Of a stretch of 64,000 bases of DNA, positions 16,691 through 24,886 are shown piece by piece. The notes under the pieces were generated by a model, which saw nothing but the letters and a program-made list of their open reading frames with translations, ran no database searches and was not told the DNA's origin. Position numbers and translations under genes: made by a program. Position 1 is the first letter of the stretch. Each line of letters begins with the position of its first letter. The stretch covers positions 159,626 through 223,625 of the forward strand of contig NZ_JAGGOJ010000014.1 in NCBI RefSeq assembly GCF_018614575.1. Direction: 5' to 3'. The DNA is from Streptomyces sp. ISL-10 (GTDB lineage Bacteria > Actinomycetota > Actinomycetes > Streptomycetales > Streptomycetaceae).

Positions 16691-17989
16691 TCAGCGCTCG
16701 GAGGCGCCGGTCCGCTGGTAGATGTCGGGTATGCCGTCGTGGTCCTCGTCGCGCGTCTCCTCCTCGTACAGACGGCGATAGATGCCGTTGCGGCGCTTGA
16801 TGAGGAGGGCTGCCAGGCAGGCGGCGATGAGGGAGCCGACCAGGACCGCGGCCTTGACGCGTTCGGCCATGGCCGGGTCAGGGAAGGCGAGTTCGCCGAT
16901 CAGGAGCGCCACGGTGAAGCCGATCCCGGCGAGGACCGCGAGCGCGAAGACGTCCGCCCAGGCGAGCTCGGGGTTGAGCCGGGCGCGGGTGAAGCGGGCG
17001 GCCAGATAGGTGCCGGCGAAGATGCCGAGGGCCTTGCCGGCGACCAGGCCCAGGACCACGCCGAGGGGCTCGGGCCGGGTGAAGACCTCGCCCAGAGACG
17101 CGGCTGTCACTCCCACGCCCGCGGCGAAGAGGGCGAACAGGGGCACCACCACACCGGCGGAGAACGGGTGGATCAGGTGGGACGTGCGTTCGGCGGGGGA
17201 GGCGGTCTCGTCCTCGTCGCGGGTGGTCCGCAGGATGAGGCCCATGGCGACGCCGGCGACGGTGGCGTGGACGCCGCTGTTGTACATCAGTGCCCAGCTG
17301 ACGACGCCGAGGGGGACGTACCACCACCAGCCGCGCACGCGGAATCGCTGGAGCGCGTAGAAGACGGCCAGGCAGGCGAAGGCGCCGCCGAGCGCGGCGA
17401 AATTCAGGTCGCTGGTGAAGAAGATCGCGATGATCAGGATGGCGCCCAAGTCGTCGACTACGGCGAGGGTGAGCAGGAAGGCGCGCAGCGCGGCCGGCAG
17501 GTGGCTGCTGAGGACCGCGAGGACGGCGAGCGCGAAGGCGATGTCGGTGGCCATGGGCACGGCCCAGCCGTCCAGGCTGCCCCCGCCGGCCGTGACCGTG
17601 ACGGCGTACAGCGCTGCGGGCACGACCATGCCGCACAGCGCGGCGACGACCGGCAGAGCTGCTGTGGCGGGGGTGCGGAGTTCGCCGACGACCAGTTCGC
17701 GTTTCAGCTCGATGCCTGCGACCAGGAAGAAGATGGCGAGCAGACCGTCGGCTGTCCAGTGCTCCACCGAAAGGTCCAGGCCCAGGGCCGGTATGCCGAA
17801 GTGGAAGTCGCGTATCTGCTCATAGGCCCCGCTCCAGGGGGTGTTCGCCCACGCCAGCGCGACGACGGCGGCCGCGAGGAGCACCAGCCCGCCGACCGTC
17901 TCCGTCCGCAGGGCCTGAACCACCGCGTTGCGCTCGGGCAGTGGCAGGAGACCGAGGAAGGGAGAACGTTCACGAGGGGCGGCAGCCAT
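16691..17989 (-). CDS. nhaA: Na+/H+ antiporter NhaA (copy 2)
   Basis: A 432-aa antiporter, closely similar along its length to copy 1 at 8768: both share RTETVGG, DFHFG..ALGLDLSV.HWTADGLLAIFF and AVPMATDIAFAL. The ion-site Asp pair is in TLAVVDDLGAI. Shorter C-terminal tail than copy 1. RBS GGAGGT is upstream of ATG 17989. Convergent with the general stress gene. Having two copies so close suggests local duplication or selection for Na+/pH tolerance. Confidence 0.95.
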   Translation of the reverse strand: MAAAPRERSPFLGLLPLPERNAVVQALRTETVGGLVLLAAAVVALAWANTPWSGAYEQIRDFHFGIPALGLDLSVEHWTADGLLAIFFLVAGIELKRELVVGELRTPATAALPVVAALCGMVVPAALYAVTVTAGGGSLDGWAVPMATDIAFALAVLAVLSSHLPAALRAFLLTLAVVDDLGAILIIAIFFTSDLNFAALGGAFACLAVFYALQRFRVRGWWWYVPLGVVSWALMYNSGVHATVAGVAMGLILRTTRDEDETASPAERTSHLIHPFSAGVVVPLFALFAAGVGVTAASLGEVFTRPEPLGVVLGLVAGKALGIFAGTYLAARFTRARLNPELAWADVFALAVLAGIGFTVALLIGELAFPDPAMAERVKAAVLVGSLIAACLAALLIKRRNGIYRRLYEEETRDEDHDGIPDIYQRTGASER

Positions 17990-18180
17990 CAGGGAGACCT
18001 CCGGAGGCGTCGACTTCAGGGCATACGAGCCCTAGGACGCCGACCAGACTTCCCGGCACACCGCGCGTCCACCGCAGCCGCCTTCGGGCGGGGCGCTGAC
18101 GCGTTGTTTTCACCCTAACCGCCGCCCCGCTTTGCCGCCAGACCCGGTTTCACCTGCGAAAATGTGGCTCAGGGCATGGC

Positions 18181-18228
18181 GAACGGGCCCGTCCACACCA
18201 AGGGCGAAAGGTGCGTACGGGCCCGTTC
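18181..18228 (-). terminator. hairpin terminator for the AGCS gene
   Basis: Perfect 12-bp inverted repeat, GAACGGGCCCGT (18181-18192) and ACGGGCCCGTTC (18217-18228), just downstream of the symporter stop at 18251. No T-tract, as is usual in Streptomyces. Confidence 0.75.
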
Positions 18229-18250
18229 AGGAGCCGGGCCGCGGGGGCGG

Positions 18251-19786
18251 TCAGACGGTGGTCTTCACCGACTCCTGGTCTTCGTCGTCCTCGGTGATCT
18301 CACCGGCGTTGCGGGCGCGGACGAACTCCAGGAAGGAGTTCAGCTCGCGCTTGACGACCGGGGCGAGAAGGTAGAGGCCGATGATGTTGATGACGGCGAG
18401 CATGAAGAGCACCGCGTCAGCCATGTCGATGAGGGTCTGCAGGGTCAGCAGCGAGCCCGCGACGGCGAACAGCGTGTAGAGGACCTTGAAGGTCAGCTCG
18501 CTCGCCTGGCTGCGGCCGAAGAGGTGCGTCCAGGCCTTCATGCAGTAGTAGCCCCAGGTGAGCACCGTGGAGATGGCGAACAGCATCACCGCGATGGTGA
18601 GGATGTACGGGAACCAGGGCAGGACGGTGGCGAAGGCGTCGGAGGTGATCGTGACGCCGCCGGTGGAGTTGTCTGTACGTGCCTCGGCCCAGCTGGCGGG
18701 GTTGGCGATGACAATGGTCAGCGCGGTCATCGTGCAGATGACGACGGTGTCGATGAACGGCTCCAGCAGGGCGACCAGGCCCTCGCTGGCGGGGTGCTTG
18801 GTCTTGACCGCGGAGTGCGCGATCGGGGCGGAGCCGAGACCGGCCTCGTTGGAGAACGCGGCCCGCTTGAAACCGATGATCAGCGCGCCGAGCACACCAC
18901 CGGCGACGCCCTGCGGGTTGAAGGCGCCCTCGATGATGGTGCCGATCGCGGCCGGGACGGCGGAGACGTGCACCAGGATGACGACCAGGCAGGCCACGAT
19001 GTAGATGCCGGCCATGGCGGGGACCAGCTTGCTGGTGACGTTGGCGATGGAGCGGATGCCACCGAGCAGGACGATGCCGACGAGGGCCGCGATGAGGATG
19101 CCGAAGAACAGGGCGCCGGCGGAGGAGCCCATCAGGCCGTCCTCGCCGCCGGTGACGGAGACCAGCTGGGCGTAGGACTGGTTGACCTGGAAGAGGTTGC
19201 CGCCGAAGAGGCCGAAGAACAGGATCATGAAGGAGGCGAGGACCGCGAGGACCTTGCCGAGGGTCTTGCCGTTCTTGCCGAAGCGGTCGGCCAGGCCCTT
19301 GGGCAGGTAGTGCATCGGGCCGCCGGAGACGGTGCCGTCGGCGTGCACCTCTCGGTACTTCACGCCGAGGGTGACCTCGACGAACTTGGTGGCCATACCG
19401 AGCAGGCCGCACAGGATCATCCAGAACGTGGCACCGGGACCACCGATGGAGACGGCGACGGCCACACCGGCGATGTTCCCGAGGCCGACCGTGCCGGAGA
19501 CGGCGGCGGTCAGGGCCTGGAAGTGGTTGACCTCGCCGGCCGACCCCTTCTCGTCGTACTTCCCTCTCACCACGTCGAAGGCGAGCTTGAACTTGCGGAC
19601 CTGCACGAACCCGAACCAGCCGGTGAAGACGAGACCGGCGACGACGAGCCAGGCGACGATGAGGGGCAGCTCCGTCCCGCCTACGGGCACGGAGTAGAAG
19701 ACGACTTCCCCGAGCCAGGTGGCTATGGGCTCGAAGAATCCGCTGACGGCTTCGTCGACGGATGTGGTGATGGAGTCGAGTGACAC
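18251..19786 (-). CDS. alanine/glycine:cation symporter (AGCS family)
   Basis: A 511-aa membrane protein importing alanine or glycine with Na+ (or H+). Signatures: SGTVGLGNIAGVAVAVSIGGPGA, RAAFSNEAGLGSAPIAH, and about 11 hydrophobic helices. Starts at GTG 19786 with GAGGTAG 5 bases upstream. The neighbouring Na+/H+ antiporter could supply the sodium gradient it uses, an inference. A leader of over 200 bases precedes it. Confidence 0.93.
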   Translation of the reverse strand: MSLDSITTSVDEAVSGFFEPIATWLGEVVFYSVPVGGTELPLIVAWLVVAGLVFTGWFGFVQVRKFKLAFDVVRGKYDEKGSAGEVNHFQALTAAVSGTVGLGNIAGVAVAVSIGGPGATFWMILCGLLGMATKFVEVTLGVKYREVHADGTVSGGPMHYLPKGLADRFGKNGKTLGKVLAVLASFMILFFGLFGGNLFQVNQSYAQLVSVTGGEDGLMGSSAGALFFGILIAALVGIVLLGGIRSIANVTSKLVPAMAGIYIVACLVVILVHVSAVPAAIGTIIEGAFNPQGVAGGVLGALIIGFKRAAFSNEAGLGSAPIAHSAVKTKHPASEGLVALLEPFIDTVVICTMTALTIVIANPASWAEARTDNSTGGVTITSDAFATVLPWFPYILTIAVMLFAISTVLTWGYYCMKAWTHLFGRSQASELTFKVLYTLFAVAGSLLTLQTLIDMADAVLFMLAVINIIGLYLLAPVVKRELNSFLEFVRARNAGEITEDDEDQESVKTTV

Positions 19787-20242
19787 GTTGACTACCTCGT
19801 TGGCGCAGGACCGGCATGGGGTGGGGCCGGTTGGTGTGCGGGCTTGAGTGAACGCCGTTGTCCGATCGGCGACGGGTGCGCTCCGCGAACTCGGAGCGTG
19901 ATCACCCTGGTCTTGCTGCCGGGCGCGCGCCCGGGTCCCCGAAGGCCGCGACAGGCGGCCGCGTACGAGTTGCGTAGTTCTACCACGCCTTTACGAGATC
20001 TTTAGTGACCCGAATCACATAACGGTCAGTAACATTCGAAAGTCCCAGGCAGCGAGACCGGACCGTTATTCGGACAGCACGATTCATTCATCGGACACTT
20101 ATGCCCCGTCGGTCCTCTGGCGCGGCCGTGGCGGGTTGGGTGACTCCCTGCGATCCGTGCCGAGCGCGAGGCAACTCTACGCAGTACTTCCCTTCCCTCA
20201 GGCCTCGCCTGGCGGCGTCGGACACTTGATGGTCTGCGGTGA
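19787..20242. promoter_or_regulatory. AGCS upstream region with structured leader
   Basis: About 450 bases. The 200 bases before the symporter contain a 16-bp GC palindrome (CCGGGCGCGCGCCCGG, 19919-19934) and a small hairpin CTCCG/CGGAG (19881-19896). Around 19975-20060 the DNA is AT-richer (e.g. CACATAACGGTCAGTAACATT), the most likely promoter region. I looked for a glycine riboswitch and did not recognise one. Confidence 0.4.
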
Positions 20243-20738
20243 CGAGGCACTGGCCGACCGCGCTTCCTGGACGCCGTGGTCGGCTTCGCCCTGCTGACGG
20301 CCACGGTGAGCTGGGTCATGGGCATCTATCCCGCCCTGGCCCGCCGCCGAGCCGTCGCACTGCGACGTGTCCCAGCTACGGCGCGTCGGCCTGGGGAAGC
20401 AGCAGTTGTCCACGTCCGTGGCCTGCGCCGTCTTTCAGAACCTCGCCGCCGACCTGGCTCACATCTGTGTGGACTACCGGCAGTACGCCGAGTCGTACTA
20501 CTTCCACGACGGCGACGAGAACACCTCGCTGGCCGCGAACATCATGTACCTCACCGCCGTGGCGGAGCAGCTGCCGGACGGTACCGGTGAAGAGCGCCGG
20601 CTGGTCAGGGAGCTCTTGCGCGTTTCCCTGCACGACCTTGCGGTCACCCTCGATGAACGGTTCCTCCACACCGGTGGAACGACTCAGCAAGTCTTCGCCC
20701 GGTACGCACAGGACCACGGGCGCGCCGCGAAGAGGTGA
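20243..20738 (+). pseudogene. C-terminal remnant of a K+-channel-type protein
   Basis: Open in one frame from just after a stop at 20240, reading RFLDAVVGFALLTATVSW then ALARRRAVALR, a last membrane helix plus linker. It continues one frame over from about 20367: VSQLRR...ACAVFQNLAADLAHICVDYR..YAESYYFHDGDENTSLAANIMYL, ending at 20738. This join resembles the last helix and cytoplasmic tail of small streptomycete ion-channel proteins. No pore or upstream helices are present, so the gene is truncated at the 5' end and has one frameshift. Alternatively the second part alone (GTG 20367, 123 aa) might be a short gene, but no RBS is evident. Confidence 0.5.
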
Positions 20739-20771
20739 CGGTCAGTCCCTGGGCGAGATCCGGCGTGCCCG

Positions 20772-21827
20772 TCAGAGTGCCTGCTCCGGCCAGTCCAGCA
20801 GGCGTGCGCCGATGACCGCGGTCTGGAGGGTGTAGCGATCGACGGCGTCCCCGGGGTCGGCGCCTGTCAGCTTGTGGATGCGTTCCAGCCGGTAGGTCAT
20901 GGCCCGCACGCTCAGGGAGAGGCGGCGGGCCGCTTCGGCGGACACACAGCCGGTGTCGAAGTACGCGGTGAGGGTGTCGATGAGCGGCTGCGCGCCGCCG
21001 CGAGCCTGTTGGAGCGGGCCGAGCACCGTGCGCACGAGGTCGGCCATGGCCTGCCGGTCGCGGGTGAGGACCGGATAGACGAGCAGGTCCGCCGCGTGCA
21101 GTACCGCGTCCTCCAGGTTCATCCGGCCGGCCAGGTCGAGGGCGTTGAGCGCCTCCTCGTAGGAGTGGACGACTCCGCCGACGCCCGGGTGCGCCCGGCC
21201 GATGGCCACCCGGCCGCCGTCGGTCGCGGCGTACGCCTGCTTCGCGAAGAAGGCCAGGACGTCGGTCTCGTCGCCCGGCGCGATGCAGATGAGTCTGCCG
21301 TTCTTCGTGGTCAGCAGTATCCGGCGGTCGCCGAAGCGGGCGGTGAGGGACGACTCGATCCCGCGCGTGACCGAGTAGCCGTCGTCGTACGGCTCCGGGC
21401 CTTCGGCGACGGCCACCGCGTGCGCGTGGGAGAACAGCAGCCCGAAGCGACCGGCTCGTTCGGCGAGCCGGCCGGCATCGGCCCGGCCGTGAAGCACGTC
21501 GTCGATGAACTCCCGCCGCGCGGCCTCCTGCTGGCGGATGGCGAGCCGTTGCGCCCGCTCGTGACCTTCCGCGAAGGCGTCCACGGCCTGCTCCACGGCC
21601 GCGAGCAGGTGGTCGGCGGACCGCAGATCCGCTTGCACGTCCTGGGCCTTGGCCAGGTGGGCCCGCACCAGGAACCGGAGTCCGATCCCGGCTTCCGCAG
21701 CCCGCTCGCCCTGGGCGCGCAGCGCTTCCAACTCGTCGCGAGTCAGCCGCCTGCCGGTGGCGCAGGCGGCGGTGAGCGTCTGGGCGTACCCCTCCAGATA
21801 CTCCTCGGCCGTGTCCCGCTCCGCCAT
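20772..21827 (-). CDS. PucR/CdaR-type transcriptional regulator (copy 2)
   Basis: A 351-aa protein; ATG 21827 is preceded by GGGAGGG. Same layout as the regulator at 4317: helical N-terminal sensory region, central CdaR-like region (AVAVAEGPEPYDDG...LICIAPGD), and C-terminal PucR HTH (LIDTLTAYFDTGCVSAEAARRLSLSVRAMTYRLERIHKLTG). It lacks the long N-terminal PucR or GAF domain of many relatives. Divergent from the NfeD-like/flotillin/ATPase operon with a 238-base gap, so it probably controls that operon. Signal unknown. Confidence 0.88.
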   Translation of the reverse strand: MAERDTAEEYLEGYAQTLTAACATGRRLTRDELEALRAQGERAAEAGIGLRFLVRAHLAKAQDVQADLRSADHLLAAVEQAVDAFAEGHERAQRLAIRQQEAARREFIDDVLHGRADAGRLAERAGRFGLLFSHAHAVAVAEGPEPYDDGYSVTRGIESSLTARFGDRRILLTTKNGRLICIAPGDETDVLAFFAKQAYAATDGGRVAIGRAHPGVGGVVHSYEEALNALDLAGRMNLEDAVLHAADLLVYPVLTRDRQAMADLVRTVLGPLQQARGGAQPLIDTLTAYFDTGCVSAEAARRLSLSVRAMTYRLERIHKLTGADPGDAVDRYTLQTAVIGARLLDWPEQAL

Positions 21828-22065
21828 GGTCCCTCCCCCGCTCCTGACGCGCCGATGAGGCCTTTTCGGCGCGAGTCGTCAAGGGTGGCACGTGGGCATC
21901 GCAGGGCGGCCACCGGCATCAAGAGGTCGTGAAGATTGCCGGTCGACGGCAATGCGGACGCGCGTGTCGCGCTGCCACGATGAGGTGGCCGGAGCCGGGG
22001 CGTCCGAGAGCGATGCCGGGATCCGGAAAGCGACCTGCCGCGTCACGGGATCGAAGGGGAGAGTC

Positions 22066-22686
22066 ATGGCCGAGTTTCTGCATGCCATCGCCACCTTTCC
22101 CGCCGTGCTGTTCACCGCCGCTCTCGTGGTCGTCATCGGTTTCTGGCTGCTGGTGCTGCTCGGTGCCGCCGATCACGACGGTTTCGACGCGGACGTGGAC
22201 GCCGACGCGCTCGGCCTGGGCGGAGTCCCCGTCTCGGTGTCGGCCTCGCTGCTGATCGTCCTGTCCTGGTTCTTCACCCTCACAGGCACGGTCGTGCTGT
22301 CCCGTACGGGATGGCCCGATGCCCTGCATCACCTGCTCGGCGCCGTCCTGCTGTTCGCCTCCCTCTTCGGCGCCTGGCCTTTGACCCGGGCGCTCGTCCG
22401 CCCGCTGGCCAAACTCTTCCCCGACGAACCCGGGCCGTCCCTGCACGACTTCGTCGGACTGACCTGCACCATCCGCACAGGGCGGGTGGACGGGGACTTC
22501 GGCCAGGCGGAGGTCGCTGCCCGGGACGGCTCCACCGCCGTCGTCCAGGTCCGCCAGAACGAGGTCCCTCAAAACGGCGGCAGCCGGCTGGCGCTCGGCA
22601 GCACGGGACTGCTGTACGCGTACGACGACACCGGCGAGTTCTTCTGGGTCACGCCCTTCGACAAGGCGCTCGACCCCCGCGGCTGA
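22066..22686 (+). CDS. OB-fold NfeD-like (YqiJ-type) membrane protein
   Basis: A 206-aa protein from ATG 22066 with AAGGGGAGAG upstream. Three or four hydrophobic segments (VLFTAALVVVIGFWLLVLLG, SLLIVLSWFFTLTGTVVL, LLGAVLLFASLFGAWPL), then a soluble C-terminal beta domain (FVGLTCTIRTGRVDGDFGQAEVAARDGSTAVV) that fits an OB fold. Family members are encoded next to YqiK-type flotillins, which here starts 49 bases downstream. Likely an integral partner that helps place or stabilise the flotillin assembly. Confidence 0.82.
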   Translation: MAEFLHAIATFPAVLFTAALVVVIGFWLLVLLGAADHDGFDADVDADALGLGGVPVSVSASLLIVLSWFFTLTGTVVLSRTGWPDALHHLLGAVLLFASLFGAWPLTRALVRPLAKLFPDEPGPSLHDFVGLTCTIRTGRVDGDFGQAEVAARDGSTAVVQVRQNEVPQNGGSRLALGSTGLLYAYDDTGEFFWVTPFDKALDPRG

Positions 22687-22735
22687 CCCGCCGTCCCCCT
22701 GCTTCAGCTCTCACCCTTCGATCCGGGGATTCCTC

Positions 22736-24799
22736 ATGGATGCCATCACCGTAGGTCTCGGCGTGCTCGTCGCCGTTGTCCTGCTCATCACCATCGCCAT
22801 GCTGTTCGTGATCAGCCGGCTGTTCCGCAAGGTGGAGCAGGGCAAGGCGCTGATCGTGTCGAAGATGCGGAAGGTCGACGTGACCTTCACCGGTCAAGTC
22901 GTCCTGCCCGTGCTGCACAAGGCCGAGGTCATGGACATCTCGGTGAAGACCATCGACATCAGCAGGACAGGCCGGGACGGTCTGATCTGCCGGGACAACA
23001 TCCGCGCCGACATCCGCATCTCGTTCTTCGTACGGGTCAACAAGACCGTCGAGGACGTCATCAAGGTCGCCCAGGCCATCGGCACGGCCCGCGCCAGCGA
23101 CCAGGCCACACTCCAGGAGCTGTTCAACGCCAAGTTCTCCGAGGCGCTGAAGACGGTCGGCAAGCAGCTCGACTTCACGGACCTCTACACCAAGCGCGAT
23201 GAGTTCCGGGACAGGATCATCCAGGTCATCGGCACCGACCTCAACGGCTACAGCCTCGAAGACGCGGCGATCGACTACCTGGAGCAGACCCCGCTCGCGC
23301 AGCTCGACGCCTCCAACATCCTCGACGCCCAGGGCATCCGGAAGATCACCGAGCTGACGGCCGTCGAGCACGTGCGCACCAACGAGTTCCAGCGCACGGA
23401 GGAGAAGGAGATCACCCGCCAGAACGTCGACGCCCGGGAAGCCATCCTGGAGCTGGAGCGCCGCCAGGCCGACGCCGAGATCAAGCAGAAGCGCGAGATC
23501 GACACCGTTCGTGCCAAGGAGGAGGCCGAGACCGCCCGCGTGGTCGAGGAGGAGCGGCTGCGCGCGCAGAGCGCCTTCCTCAAGACCGAGGAGCAGCTCG
23601 GCATCCAGCGCGAAAACCAGGCCCGCGAGGTTGCCGTCGCGCAGAAGAACCGCGAGCGCGTCATCGCCATCGAGAACGAGCGCATCGAGAAGGACCGCCT
23701 CCTCGAAGTCATCGCACGGGACCGGGAGACCGAACTCACCCGCATCTCCGCCGAGAAGGAGGTCGAGGCCGAGCGCCGTGAGATCGCCGAGGTGATCCGC
23801 GAGCGGGTCGCGGTGGACCGTACGGTCGCCGAGCAGGAGGAGTCCATCAAGAAGCTCCGCGCGGTCGAGGAGGCCGAGCGCAAGCGGCGGACCGTCGTCA
23901 TCGCCGCCGAGGCCGAGGCGCAGGAGCAGCTGGTCAAGGACATCAAGGCCGCCGAGGCGGCCGAGCAGGCCGCTGTCCACCGGGCCGCCGAGGAGCTCAC
24001 CCTCGCGGAGGCCCGTAACAAGACCGCCGACATGGACGCCCGCGCCAAGATCCGCCTCGCCGAGGGTGTCCAGGCCGAAGCCGCCGCCGAGGGTCTGGCC
24101 GCCGTCCAGGTCCGGGAGAAGGAAGCGGACGCGATCGAGAAGACCGGCCGCGCCGAGGCGGGGGCGACCGAGGCCCGGCTGCGTGCCGAAGCGGCCGGAA
24201 CCCGGGAGAAGGCGCTGGCCGAGGCCACCGCCATCGGCGAGAAGCTCAAGGCAGAGGCCGCCGGCCTCACCGAGAAGGCCGCCGCGATGGCCGCGCTGGA
24301 CGAGGCGTCGCGCACACACGAGGAGTTCCGGCTGCGCCTGGAGGCGGAGAAGGACATCCGACTCGCGGGCCTCGACGTCCAGCGGCAGGTTGCCGAGGCA
24401 CAGGCCACGGTGCTGGCCACGGGGCTCGAGAACGCCGACATCAACATCGTGGGGGGCGAGTCCGCCTTCTTCGACCGGATCGTCGGTGCCATCTCCCTCG
24501 GCAAGAGCGTCGACGGCTTCGTCCAGCACTCGCAGACCGCGCAAGCGCTGGCCGGCCCGTGGCTCGACGGCTCCGCGTCCTTCACCGAGGACCTGACGAA
24601 GGTGCTGGGGTCGGTGTCCACGGCCGACGTGCAGAACCTGACCGTCTCGGCTCTGCTGATGAAGCTGATGCCGGCCGGGTCCGGGCAACTGGACGAACTC
24701 ATCGGCAAGGCGCGACAGCTGGGCCTGGCCGACATGCCGGTGGCCGAGCTGGCCGGGCTGAACGGTACGACCGGGCTGAACGGCACGGCCAAGAGCTGA
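22736..24799 (+). CDS. flotillin family protein (YqiK type)
   Basis: A 687-aa protein: one membrane helix (residues 7-28), an SPFH domain to about residue 210 (KVEQGKALIVSKMRKVDVTFTG ... AVEHVRTNEF), then about 350 residues of Glu/Ala/Arg-rich coiled coil (REAILELERRQADAEIKQ, KEVEAERREIAEVIRERV and similar) and a C-terminal helical domain ending in a repeated GLNGT motif. Flotillins form large rings or scaffolds at the cytoplasmic face of membrane microdomains. The second gene of a three-gene run. Nearly three times the size of the slipin at 7402, so the two are not redundant copies. Confidence 0.93.
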   Translation: MDAITVGLGVLVAVVLLITIAMLFVISRLFRKVEQGKALIVSKMRKVDVTFTGQVVLPVLHKAEVMDISVKTIDISRTGRDGLICRDNIRADIRISFFVRVNKTVEDVIKVAQAIGTARASDQATLQELFNAKFSEALKTVGKQLDFTDLYTKRDEFRDRIIQVIGTDLNGYSLEDAAIDYLEQTPLAQLDASNILDAQGIRKITELTAVEHVRTNEFQRTEEKEITRQNVDAREAILELERRQADAEIKQKREIDTVRAKEEAETARVVEEERLRAQSAFLKTEEQLGIQRENQAREVAVAQKNRERVIAIENERIEKDRLLEVIARDRETELTRISAEKEVEAERREIAEVIRERVAVDRTVAEQEESIKKLRAVEEAERKRRTVVIAAEAEAQEQLVKDIKAAEAAEQAAVHRAAEELTLAEARNKTADMDARAKIRLAEGVQAEAAAEGLAAVQVREKEADAIEKTGRAEAGATEARLRAEAAGTREKALAEATAIGEKLKAEAAGLTEKAAAMAALDEASRTHEEFRLRLEAEKDIRLAGLDVQRQVAEAQATVLATGLENADINIVGGESAFFDRIVGAISLGKSVDGFVQHSQTAQALAGPWLDGSASFTEDLTKVLGSVSTADVQNLTVSALLMKLMPAGSGQLDELIGKARQLGLADMPVAELAGLNGTTGLNGTAKS

Positions 24800-24817
24800 C
24801 GCCCGGTTCCGCAGTTC

Positions 24818-24850
24818 CCGGAGCTGTCGCGCGGGGGGCGGCAGCTCCGG
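24818..24850 (+). terminator. intercistronic hairpin between flotillin and ATPase genes
   Basis: CCGGAGCTG (24818-24826) pairs perfectly with CAGCTCCGG (24842-24850) across a GC-rich loop, between the flotillin stop (24799) and the ATPase start (24887). It could partly terminate or protect the transcript, lowering ATPase expression relative to flotillin. Confidence 0.45.
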
Positions 24851-24886
24851 AGGAAGACCGTCACGTACACGAGGGAGCGGGAGAGC

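Noticed and set aside
16640..19783. Long plus-strand frames over 16640-18118 and 18164-19783
   Set aside because: Mirror frames of the NhaA and AGCS genes, which have clear transporter motifs on the minus strand.
19787..20030. Possible glycine riboswitch before the AGCS gene
   Set aside because: Leader is long and structured, but the conserved glycine-riboswitch core was not recognised.
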